The translations under genes were made by a program, and so were the position numbers. Below, in pieces: positions 9,404 through 17,377 of a stretch of 64,000 bases of DNA. Below the pieces are notes generated by a model. That model saw only the letters and a program-made list of their open reading frames with translations, searched no databases and was not told where the DNA came from. Source of the stretch: Bifidobacterium breve (GTDB lineage: Bacteria > Actinomycetota > Actinomycetes > Nanopelagicales > Nanopelagicaceae). Location of the stretch: positions 17,825 to 81,824 of the forward strand of contig CAMCYS010000004.1 in the NCBI GenBank assembly GCA_945885625.1. Direction: 5' to 3'. How positions within the stretch are numbered: position 1 is the first letter of the stretch; every line of letters starts with the position of its first letter.

Positions 9404-9655
9404 TCAGACCCCGTAGTGCGCGCCCTTCCTTCTATGTTTTTCCCGATCCTTATCGGTGTATCTGCTTTCATCTTTATCTATTACAAGGCAAATAATCCAC
9501 GCGACCGCAGGAAATAAAAGACTTAACCAAACAAACCCCACGCGGGAACGACCTGTTCGCGTTGCCACTTGGTATGAGTATCGAGCAAGCAAAATGATCA
9601 AAGTAATCAAGATTATTAAGATTACAAAGCCAAAAAATAAGAGCACGTCTTCCAT
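9404..9655 (-). CDS. Small membrane protein
   Basis: 83 aa, two hydrophobic segments (LFFGFVILIILITLIILLA; VGFVWLSLLFPAVAWIICLVI). Confidence 0.6.
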   Translation of the reverse strand: MEDVLLFFGFVILIILITLIILLARYSYQVATRTGRSRVGFVWLSLLFPAVAWIICLVIDKDESRYTDKDREKHRRKGAHYGV

Positions 9656-9743
9656 GCGCCTAAGAGTACTTTTCTTTATCCCTAACCTCTACCCCTTTGC
9701 TTATTTGTACCTATCTCGCCGATTCAGAGGGGGTTCAAGCCTT

Positions 9744-9779
9744 ATCGGGGAGATGGGGGTAGCCAAGTCACCTAAAAAA
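9744..9779 (-). promoter_or_regulatory. Shared upstream block, left copy
   Basis: Reverse complement TTTTTTAGGTGACTTGGCTACCCC...ATCTCCCCGAT matches 11594-11647; ends 13 bp before the ATG at 9793. Confidence 0.6.
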
Positions 9780-9792
9780 CTTAAGTTAAGGC

Positions 9793-10011
9793 ATGGACAA
9801 AATCAAAAACTACGCAATCGCAATACTCACGGGGCTATTAGTCCTATCGCTATTTACGCAACCAGCTCAAAGCGCACCCGCAAAAAGCAAAGAGGCTAAA
9901 ACTGTGGAATACCAAGCTTGCTTGAATACTTGGCTAGATCAAGCAGTGGTAGAGAATAAAAGCGATTACTTGAATTACTGGATTAAAGCTTGTGCTAGTT
10001 ACCGCCCTTGA
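9793..10011 (+). CDS. Small exported protein
   Basis: Signal-peptide-like MDKIKNYAIAILTGLLVLSLFTQPAQSA; mature part with Cys pair ACLNTWLDQ...IKACASYRP. Confidence 0.65.
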   Translation: MDKIKNYAIAILTGLLVLSLFTQPAQSAPAKSKEAKTVEYQACLNTWLDQAVVENKSDYLNYWIKACASYRP

Positions 10012-10046
10012 TAACTATTTAAGATAAACCGAACTATGATCAAGGT

Positions 10047-10334
10047 ATGGGTTTCTTTCGTAAGAAGCAAGAAGATGATCTCTCTTTGCCAAGAAATAGA
10101 CGGTTAGACCTGAATCCGTCACGCCAAGAACTTGAATGGATAGAAGCTGTTAATTTATGGGAAGACGAATACTGGTCAATTCATAATCAACACGGCTGGA
10201 AGACCATAAAGGGAAAAGGGTTTAGAGAAACCAGTGACAGATTTACGCCTGTCCATTGGAAAGTGGGCGAAGTAACGGTAATTGCTGAGTTTGATTCGAG
10301 ATCCGGAATAGTGACCGAAAGGGTTATTGGCTAA
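10047..10334 (+). CDS. Hypothetical protein
   Basis: 95-aa ORF MGFFRKKQEDDLSLPRNRRLDLNPSRQELEW...; AAGG upstream of ATG. Confidence 0.5.
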   Translation: MGFFRKKQEDDLSLPRNRRLDLNPSRQELEWIEAVNLWEDEYWSIHNQHGWKTIKGKGFRETSDRFTPVHWKVGEVTVIAEFDSRSGIVTERVIG

Positions 10335-10376
10335 GAATATGAAACCCCTTATTTCCGTGTTGGTTGGTCTTTTGGT

Positions 10377-10583
10377 ATGAATACAGATGGTTTTGACGTA
10401 CCTGAAGGCTTTAGTAGTCGCGAAGAGTTCTTGAACCACCAACACCGAGAACAAACACGACTTAATAAAGAACAATTCGAACGAGACTTAGCCGAGACAA
10501 AATCAAATAACTTTGGGATTTTAATGTTCGTAGTAATAATTGCCGTAGTTATTATTGCTGGACTTATGGGTGCTGATGTGTAA
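10377..10583 (+). CDS. Small C-terminally anchored membrane protein
   Basis: 68 aa, charged N-terminal half and single C-terminal TM (FGILMFVVIIAVVIIAGLMG). Confidence 0.55.
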   Translation: MNTDGFDVPEGFSSREEFLNHQHREQTRLNKEQFERDLAETKSNNFGILMFVVIIAVVIIAGLMGADV

Positions 10584-10891
10584 CACCTGTCTAATACTCT
10601 AGGGAATTACTAGGAACGGTATGGGTGTTAAACAGTTTAGGCAGGAATAAATAGACCGACAAACAAGGAAAAAGCCATATATAAACCAACCACGTAAAGA
10701 ATTACCGTGAAGACCTTTTGTGTTGGGGATAACAGAGACCATTTCTGGCCTTGCCACCACTTTCTTTCTCTTGCCATAAGAACAAGGCTACCTTTTTTAG
10801 TAGCCCCAAACACCCCTGACTCACCATGTTTGTTTTTTTCCCTAAAGAATCAAAGCCGGTAGTTTCCCGATCTTGGGCGTATCTTGGGGTC

Positions 10892-11062
10892 ATGAAAATA
10901 CTAGGAATTTGTTTTATTGTCTTTGGCTTGTTCTGGTCTATTGCCGGGTTCTTGGCTTATGCCTCAGATATTCAGTTGGGTATAGCCGTTGGGGGCATAA
11001 ACATGGTCGGACTAGGCATAGTCATGGTAAAACTTTCAGATATGACTTTAACTAAAGAGTAA
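10892..11062 (+). CDS. Small membrane protein
   Basis: MKILGICFIVFGLFWSIAGFLAYASDIQLGIAVGGINMVGLGIVMVKL; internal ATG preferred over ORF start 10826. Confidence 0.5.
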   Translation: MKILGICFIVFGLFWSIAGFLAYASDIQLGIAVGGINMVGLGIVMVKLSDMTLTKE

Positions 11063-11064
11063 AA

Positions 11065-11301
11065 CTATTTCTTAGTAGGAAGAAATTTTCTACATGCGAG
11101 TATGGCTTGCTCCGTATAAGATTCTACGTCGAGGTACGAGCCGAACCTTGAATTTGTTGAGCCACTTACATAGTTCTCTACGCATGTTTGAAAAATGATT
11201 AACTCAGCCTCATCATATTTAATCTCTGGTTCTGAGTTTGCCTGAGAACTACACCCGGTAAGCACTAAAAGTCCAACCAATACGGAAGTAAGCAGCTTCA
11301 T
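11065..11301 (-). CDS. Small lipoprotein
   Basis: Lipobox MKLLTSVLVGLLVLTGCSS; Cys pair FQTCVENYV...AILACRKFLP similar to that of 9793-10011. Confidence 0.65.
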   Translation of the reverse strand: MKLLTSVLVGLLVLTGCSSQANSEPEIKYDEAELIIFQTCVENYVSGSTNSRFGSYLDVESYTEQAILACRKFLPTKK

Positions 11302-11336
11302 ATTCTTAGCCTAATTCGTTTTATCTGAGACAAGCG

Positions 11337-11579
11337 TTAGGGATATAGGTCTTCGCACGTGTCTCTTGCCTCGCCATTAACTTCAACAATCGAGCACTCA
11401 CGGGTTGGTTTAGGTGGCGAAAATCCGGTGGGGTCTGAAATGAAAATTGCCCCCATTACAATTCCTGTTAAGGCAATAATCGCTACCCATAGAGAAAGAA
11501 TAAAACGGCCGACTATTGCCATGGGGCTCTTGCTCGCTGAATAACTTTCACCTTTAAGCCAGCTCACCCATTTCTTCAT
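11337..11579 (-). CDS. Small membrane protein with extracytoplasmic Cys pair
   Basis: One TM (FILSLWVAIIALTGIVMGAIFI) then CSIVEVNGEARDTCEDLYP. Confidence 0.55.
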   Translation of the reverse strand: MKKWVSWLKGESYSASKSPMAIVGRFILSLWVAIIALTGIVMGAIFISDPTGFSPPKPTRECSIVEVNGEARDTCEDLYP

Positions 11580-11593
11580 ACGCGTATTCTATT

Positions 11594-11647
11594 TTTTTTA
11601 GGTGATATGGCTACCCCTGCTGCCTTTCCTGTCTTTATCTCCCCGAT
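11594..11647 (+). promoter_or_regulatory. Shared upstream block, right copy
   Basis: TTTTTTAGGTGATATGGCTACCCC...ATCTCCCCGAT; ends 14 bp before the minus-strand ATG at 11579. Confidence 0.6.
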
Positions 11648-11744
11648 TCGTTCAAGCTTGATCCTTTTCCCTACGGCTTCAAGCCGATCTCGTAGGGTTG
11701 AAGTTATTTACCCGCCATTCCTAAACGCGTCACTATGGGGGCGT

Positions 11745-11798
11745 CAAGGTCGGTGGTTAGTAGTTTTATCAGGCTTGGGTAACTAACCCCTGACCTTG
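11745..11798. other. Long intergenic hairpin
   Basis: CAAGGTCGGtGGTTAGT / ACTAACCcCTGACCTTG: 16 bp paired (one G-U) with one mismatch, 20-nt loop. Confidence 0.75.
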
Positions 11799-11894
11799 CT
11801 TTGTCGGGGATAAGTTGGACAAAAAGGCAGCGGGGGTAGACGCCAAGGGTAAAAGAAAGGTTTAATTACCTTTCTAACCAACCAAGGGGGAAAA

Positions 11895-12161
11895 GTGGAC
11901 AAGATTACTGAAGGCGAAAAAGCCAACAAATTGGCAATGGCAATTTCTACTGAAGTTAGCAAAGGTTGGCGCGTAGAAAGTCAATCGCAAGTCCAAGCCG
12001 TATTGGTTAAGGGCAAAAACATCAACCACACACTTCAGATTTTTCTAAGTGTAATTACAGTTGGATTTTGGCTATTGGTTTATGTGCCAACCTTCATTGT
12101 CAACCGCAGACAAACGAAAATTGTAAGAGTGGACGATTTCGGCAACACCTTATTCGAATAA
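11895..12161 (+). CDS. Small membrane protein (GWRVESQSQVQAVLVKGK... type)
   Basis: AAGGGGG upstream of GTG; soluble N-terminus then hydrophobic segment LQIFLSVITVGFWLLVYVPTFIV. Confidence 0.65.
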   Translation: MDKITEGEKANKLAMAISTEVSKGWRVESQSQVQAVLVKGKNINHTLQIFLSVITVGFWLLVYVPTFIVNRRQTKIVRVDDFGNTLFE

Positions 12162-12239
12162 ATATTTACTTAGTTTGCCAAGGTTTATTCGGACTTCTTC
12201 TACCCTTTGAAGTATTTCAAGGCAAGACTTTTGGCTAGC

Positions 12240-12265
12240 TTTGCTTTCAATTTGCTTTCACCCGT
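12240..12265 (+). repeat. Element-end direct repeat, tandem TTTGCTTTCA pair (candidate integrase arm sites)
   Basis: TTTGCTTTCAaTTTGCTTTCAcCCGT; same 11-bp spacing and orientation as 4871-4896. Confidence 0.7.
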
Positions 12266-12377
12266 ACAGATAGCGCAAGAGATCACTAGGTACAAAGAGA
12301 ACACTTTTACGCTTAAAGCAAGCAAAAGAACGAAGTAGTAGAAACTTAGAGACACGCTTAGATAGGCGTAAGGCAAA

Positions 12378-12421
12378 ACTACGGATCAGAAGGTTAGGGG
12401 TTCGAATCCCTTCGGGCGCAC
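12378..12421 (+). repeat. Right att repeat (displaced tRNA-Arg 3' fragment)
   Basis: ACTACGGATCAGAAGGTTAGGGGTTCGAATCCCTTCGGGCGCAC; only difference is A12390 versus T4784. Confidence 0.95.
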
Positions 12422-12514
12422 ACAGTATTTTCTTGATTAAATAAATTGCCCTCAAGTTCTAGTGAGTGAAACTTTGCCATTGACGCAACCTGCTTCACGC
12501 GTAACGCTAGGCAC

Positions 12515-14047
12515 ATGAAGATCACCCGGCATTATCTCGATGTTAATGGACGCCGCGTTCACTATCGAAAGTGCGGGAGTGGTCCGACTTTGATTATGGT
12601 TCATCAGAGTCCAAGATCTTCAGCGGAATATGAAAAATTGATGCTCAAATGGGGTACATCATTTACTTGTATTGCTCCTGACTCCCCTGGCTATGGCCAA
12701 TCTGAACCACTTCGAATAACTTCACCCGACATTAATGATTTTGGTGATGGCTTAATCGAATTCTTAGATGTTCTAGGTGTTAAAGAAGTTGGTATGTATG
12801 GCTTTCACTCTGGTGGAGCTATCGCCATGAATGCCCATGTTCGAAATCCAGGTCGCTTTACCGCACTTGCATGCGGTGGTTATCCAATTTGGACAGATGC
12901 TGAAATGGCTCTTTATGCCAGCGGATATTTACCTTCCTTTAAACCAACTGGATATGGTGAACATTTAACTTGGGTCTGGTCACGCATTCTTGAGCAGAGT
13001 TGGTTTTTCCCGTGGTTTAAGACAGAAGAGTCAACCCGTATGCGCAACGCCCACGATGATATTGCGCGCGTGAATGCTCAAGTTTTAGAACTACTAGATG
13101 CTGGTGATAACTACCAACATGGTTATCGCGCGGTGTTATCTGCCCCCAGTGATATTCCTGCGGCTGCCTCAAAACATAATCCGGTTTTGATTGCGACCTA
13201 TCAAGGTGACCCGCTTCTAATTCACATTGATCGCTTGCCGGCACTGCCAGCAGGCTGGAGCACTGGAAGTGCTGAAAATCCAGCAGCACTGGAAGATTTA
13301 TTCGGCGATTTCCTAAAGAAATATCCAGGCCCTAGCTACGAATCCTTTAATGCAGATACCGATCGTGGTTTCGTCTCTGTGGAAACCGCGCACTTTAATG
13401 GGGTTATTCAATGGAGTGGTGATTCAAATGCCTCAAAGTTAACCCTTCATAATGTTGGGGAATCGAGTGAACTAGTTAAAGCTGAGCAGGCTTTGGTAAT
13501 TGATCTGCCGGGGCATGGTCTATCGAGTGACATCAGTGATGCAGCAACGCTTGCAGATTGGGCCGATGTAATTAAGAGTGCAATTACCAACCTTGGTGCT
13601 AAAAATATTACCTGTGTTGAAGGTGACCAGCTATCTGCTCTGCTTGCGCTGGCAATAGCTAAATCCGTAGGTGCTGATTGCGTTTGCGCAATCAATGCTC
13701 ACATTCCGAAAGATGGTGAGAACTGGCAGTCATCGCAAGCTGATCTAACACCCGATCGTTTTGGAAGCCATTTGAACAAAGCGTGGCAAGTAGTTCGTGC
13801 TACTCAATTCTTTTGGCCTTGGTTTGAAGCGAAGAACTCAAATGTAATTGCTTTTGATAAGAGTCAGATAGATCCAGAGTATTTAGCGTTAGCTCATCGC
13901 GCCTTATTGCGAGCACGATCACGTGAGAAATTAACAGCTCTACTGTTAAGCGTTGATAAAGCGCAATTAGTTGCTGATGCACCAAAGATTACTGGTTGGC
14001 ACATAGCTGACTGGGCAAGAAAGCGCGACGATATCTGGCGGCCATAA
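12515..14047 (+). CDS. Alpha/beta hydrolase with two hydrolase-like halves
   Basis: RRVHYRKCGSGPTLIMVHQSPRSSAEY, GMYGFHSGGAIAMN nucleophile elbow; second half re-uses DLPGHGLSSD and FFWPWFEAKN. Confidence 0.8.
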   Translation: MKITRHYLDVNGRRVHYRKCGSGPTLIMVHQSPRSSAEYEKLMLKWGTSFTCIAPDSPGYGQSEPLRITSPDINDFGDGLIEFLDVLGVKEVGMYGFHSGGAIAMNAHVRNPGRFTALACGGYPIWTDAEMALYASGYLPSFKPTGYGEHLTWVWSRILEQSWFFPWFKTEESTRMRNAHDDIARVNAQVLELLDAGDNYQHGYRAVLSAPSDIPAAASKHNPVLIATYQGDPLLIHIDRLPALPAGWSTGSAENPAALEDLFGDFLKKYPGPSYESFNADTDRGFVSVETAHFNGVIQWSGDSNASKLTLHNVGESSELVKAEQALVIDLPGHGLSSDISDAATLADWADVIKSAITNLGAKNITCVEGDQLSALLALAIAKSVGADCVCAINAHIPKDGENWQSSQADLTPDRFGSHLNKAWQVVRATQFFWPWFEAKNSNVIAFDKSQIDPEYLALAHRALLRARSREKLTALLLSVDKAQLVADAPKITGWHIADWARKRDDIWRP

Positions 14048-14818
14048 ATGTCACGTCCATGGGTAGATTTCATAAATATTGATGAGCAACCGGCACAAAG
14101 TTGCGCTAATGACTACGGCACATTTACTTATCGAGAGTTTGCAAATGGCACTACTCGCAATGAAGGAAAAAGCTCTCCAATTATTGCTCCTGGAAAATCA
14201 ATCATGCTTGAACTAGATAGCAATACGCCCATTGCTGCTCATGCAGCACCCACGCAAATTCGCGCATTTATATTCGAAGGCAACATCAAATTAGATGGCC
14301 AAGAAGTCAAGGAACGTAGTTACATTGAAATTCCAGCTGGAAGCCAAGTACCTGCGATAACTGTAGATACGAAAGCTCGCATATTTATTACTTACGATGG
14401 CGAATACACAATTACTTCCGCAAAAGCCGAAAAGAACGAGATCGTAATTAAATACATGCAAGATATTGTCTGGCGCACACCAATCGTTTCTGATTTTCCA
14501 GGTGGCGCTGCCCGTAAAGCCTTCTATGACCATGGTGATTATGGTTCAGGAATTTTAGGCATCTTGCCCGAATGGGAAAGCCCGTTTTATGAATGGCATA
14601 CTTTTAGCGAAGAGATTTTGATTGTCGAGGGCAGCATCATCTCCTCATTCGGAACTATGAAACGTGGTGCTTATCTATCTCACCCAGGCGGCGAAGACAC
14701 CGTTCACGGCCCGATGTATAGCAAAGAGGGCTGCCTAATGCTGGTTTTACGCGAAGGTCCAATCGGAAATACATTTACACCCGCCGACCCAGTCGAGGTA
14801 GCATCGCGCAAGATGTAA
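14048..14818 (+). CDS. Cupin-like protein
   Basis: WESPFYEWHTFSEEILIVEGSI...GGEDTVHGPMYSKEGCLMLVLREG. Confidence 0.65.
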   Translation: MSRPWVDFINIDEQPAQSCANDYGTFTYREFANGTTRNEGKSSPIIAPGKSIMLELDSNTPIAAHAAPTQIRAFIFEGNIKLDGQEVKERSYIEIPAGSQVPAITVDTKARIFITYDGEYTITSAKAEKNEIVIKYMQDIVWRTPIVSDFPGGAARKAFYDHGDYGSGILGILPEWESPFYEWHTFSEEILIVEGSIISSFGTMKRGAYLSHPGGEDTVHGPMYSKEGCLMLVLREGPIGNTFTPADPVEVASRKM

Positions 14819-14836
14819 CTAGGAGATGAGACCAGC

Positions 14837-15958
14837 GTGCGCGATTTAACCGAACTTAGAAAGTTACATAGTTCAAAGTGGTTGCGCTATCCCGCTGACG
14901 TTTTACCTATGCATGTAGCTGAAATGGATTTTGAAGTTGATCCTGGTGTGCGTGCGGTTTTGGCCGAGATGGTTGCCAAGTCTGATCTTGGTTATCTAGG
15001 GCCTATCCCTGAAGTACCCGAAGCATTTGTTGGTTTCGCAGAACGTCATTGGGGCTGGACACCGGATGCTGCACAGATTCGCCTGACTACCGATGTTGGC
15101 GTCGGTATAGTTGAAGTTATCCGCGCGCTTAACAAGCCAGGTGACAAGGTGATTATCAGTTCACCGGTCTATCACAGCTTCTATATGTGGCTTGATGAGT
15201 TGAAACTAACTACGGTCGATGCTCCACTAATTCACGAGGGCGATAACTGGCGCCTTGATCTAGTTGCAATCGAAGCTGAGTTTAAGAATGGTGCTCGTTT
15301 CATTTTGCTCTCTAGCCCACATAATCCGGTTGGTCGGATTCACACCCTTGAAGAGTTAACTGCGATTTCTGAACTTTCAAATAAGTACAACGCATATGTG
15401 ATTAGCGATGAGATTCACGCACCACTTACCTATGCTGATCAAAAATTTGTGCCATATCTTTCAATTCCGGCTGCTCAACGCCGCGGAATTATGGTTACTT
15501 CATCTAGCAAAGCCTTTAACTTTGCTGGCTTAAAGGCCGCAATTATCGTTTCGCAGAACCAAGAGATGTTTGAAGAGCTAAATGCAATGCCAGAGGCAAA
15601 TCACTGGCGCGCCTCATTATTGGGCGGTTTTGCGATGGCAAAAGCCTTTAGTGACGGCGATAAATGGCTTTCCGAAACGATGGCCCAACTAGATCACAAT
15701 CGTAAGTTGGTTAAAGAGTTACTTGCTAAGTACCTACCGGATGCTAAATATGTAATTCCGCAAAATAGCTATTTGGCTTGGGTTGACATCTCTTGCTTAG
15801 GACTTGGCGACAGCGCCTCTGAACTCTTAATTGAAAATCAGAAAGTTGCTTTTAACCCGGGCACAGAGTTTGGCGCTCAATACGGTGCTTACATTCGTTT
15901 GAATTTTGCCACCTCACCGGAAATTATTGAAGAAGGAATTAAGCGTCTGGCTCCTTAA
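14837..15958 (+). CDS. PatB/MalY-type PLP-dependent aminotransferase (cystathionine beta-lyase-like)
   Basis: WLRYPADVLPMHVAEMDFEVDP, SSPHNPVGR, SDEIHAPL, TSSSKAFNFAGLKAA. Confidence 0.88.
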   Translation: MRDLTELRKLHSSKWLRYPADVLPMHVAEMDFEVDPGVRAVLAEMVAKSDLGYLGPIPEVPEAFVGFAERHWGWTPDAAQIRLTTDVGVGIVEVIRALNKPGDKVIISSPVYHSFYMWLDELKLTTVDAPLIHEGDNWRLDLVAIEAEFKNGARFILLSSPHNPVGRIHTLEELTAISELSNKYNAYVISDEIHAPLTYADQKFVPYLSIPAAQRRGIMVTSSSKAFNFAGLKAAIIVSQNQEMFEELNAMPEANHWRASLLGGFAMAKAFSDGDKWLSETMAQLDHNRKLVKELLAKYLPDAKYVIPQNSYLAWVDISCLGLGDSASELLIENQKVAFNPGTEFGAQYGAYIRLNFATSPEIIEEGIKRLAP

Positions 15959-17319
15959 GCCTTTTTACTTGAGTAAATTTCGTATTGCCAAGGCTTTAGC
16001 GTCAACGTTAGTTTTTTCTTTAGCGTTACGAGTTTACCGGTGCTGAATATATAGTAAGAGTTATTTAGTTTAGTTAGATCGATAGTTACTTTTTGTGTTG
16101 TATTACTTGCATTAATAACCGTTAAAACTTTATTAGTTCCTTTTGCACGTGAATAAACAATCACAGAATTATTATCACTCGGCGTTGGAACTAACTTAGC
16201 AGTCGAGTTATTCCAGAGTGCAGCATTTTTAGTCTTTAAAGAGACTAACTTGGTATAAAAGGCAGTAGTTGAATTAGCAACTGTTAAACCTGGGATTAAG
16301 TCTTTTTCAAAGAAAGCCAAACGTTTGGTGTTACCAACTTCTTGTCCTGAATAAATCAACGGTATTCCAGGATACGTGAAAGTCAGGGCAGCCATTGCTG
16401 ATACCGCGTTACCAAGTCGTTCAAACTCAGTTCCGCTCCAACTATTTTCATCGTGATTCGTAATAAAATTCATGGGAAAAGAACGAGTTGGATAGGTAAA
16501 TGTTTGATTTGTTGCCAAGGCTTCGAAGTTAGCGCGACCCTTATTGCCATCGGCAATTGCTTTAACTAAATCTTTAAGTTCCCAGTTGTAATTCGCAATA
16601 AAGGCATCATCGAGCAGACTCTGCACACTTTGGTCTTCAGCAAGCATAAATAGCGGTTTTATTGCCTGTAACTGAGTATTTGCTTGCTTCCAGAAGTCTG
16701 TTGGCACTCCTGCTGCGACATCGGCGCGGAATCCATCGATATCGAATGTCTTAACCCAATAAGCCATGGCGTCAATCATGGCTCTGCGCATATCTTGGTT
16801 TTTGTAATCTAGCCAAGCAACATCTAGCCAGTCATTATTTGGTGGCACGATATTGCCAGTTCCATCCCTGTGATACCAGGACTTATTGGCTATCCATGGA
16901 TTATCCCAACCCGAGTGATTTGCGACCCAGTCGAGAATCACTTTAAAACCGAGTGCATGAGCTTTTTTCACTAAAGATTTAAAGTCAGCTTCATTGCCAA
17001 ACTCGGGGTTAATTCCTTTGTAATTAGCGACGGCATACGGAGAACCCAAACTTCCTTTTCGATTTAGCTCTGAAATCGGATGAATTGGCATCAGCCAAAG
17101 AATTTTCACACCTAATTTCTGCAATCTGGGCAAGTTTGCTTCAAATGCTTGAAAAGTTCCAGCTTCGGTGTATTGACGAACATTTACTTCATAAATTGTT
17201 GCACTATTCGCCCACGTTGGTAATACCGAATTGCTGTTATATGCAGTTGCGGGCTGCAGACCGAGAGCTGCTATTGCGAACATTGTGACAAGAATAATCT
17301 GAAGCCGCTTGGAAGTCAT
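15955..17319 (-). CDS. Secreted alpha-amylase family glycoside hydrolase (GH13-like)
   Basis: Signal peptide; LMPIHPI, VILDWVANHSGWDNPW, GFRADVAAG, FITNHDENSW conserved GH13 regions. Confidence 0.88.
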   Translation of the reverse strand: MTSKRLQIILVTMFAIAALGLQPATAYNSNSVLPTWANSATIYEVNVRQYTEAGTFQAFEANLPRLQKLGVKILWLMPIHPISELNRKGSLGSPYAVANYKGINPEFGNEADFKSLVKKAHALGFKVILDWVANHSGWDNPWIANKSWYHRDGTGNIVPPNNDWLDVAWLDYKNQDMRRAMIDAMAYWVKTFDIDGFRADVAAGVPTDFWKQANTQLQAIKPLFMLAEDQSVQSLLDDAFIANYNWELKDLVKAIADGNKGRANFEALATNQTFTYPTRSFPMNFITNHDENSWSGTEFERLGNAVSAMAALTFTYPGIPLIYSGQEVGNTKRLAFFEKDLIPGLTVANSTTAFYTKLVSLKTKNAALWNNSTAKLVPTPSDNNSVIVYSRAKGTNKVLTVINASNTTQKVTIDLTKLNNSYYIFSTGKLVTLKKKLTLTLKPWQYEIYSSKKA

Positions 17320-17377
17320 GCGTATAGAGTAAGTCACAATTTACTAATTTGTAAGGTTCAGTCGGTAAGATATCGGC

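Larger units (their letters stand above)
4772..12421. mobile_element. Integrative genetic element inserted at the 3' half of tRNA-Arg(ACG)
   Basis: 44-bp direct repeats at 4772-4815 and 12378-12421 (one mismatch), tyrosine integrase adjacent to the tRNA, excisionase-like HTH, DUF3631-like ATPase, cargo of short unknown ORFs. Confidence 0.93.

Noticed and set aside
9456-9899. 147-aa plus-strand ORF
   Set aside because: Lies antisense to the membrane protein 9404-9655, crosses the shared upstream block and overlaps the better-supported exported protein at 9793; no RBS or recognisable domain.
12155-12191. CGAATAAA...TTTATTCG inverted repeat after the last element gene
   Set aside because: AT-rich 8-bp stem with 21-nt loop and no T-run; too weak to call a terminator or site.
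12258-12455. 65-aa minus-strand ORF containing CAPEGIRTPNLLIRSFAL
   Set aside because: This peptide is the antisense translation of the tRNA-Arg 3' fragment in the right att repeat, a well-known false-positive protein pattern; not a gene.
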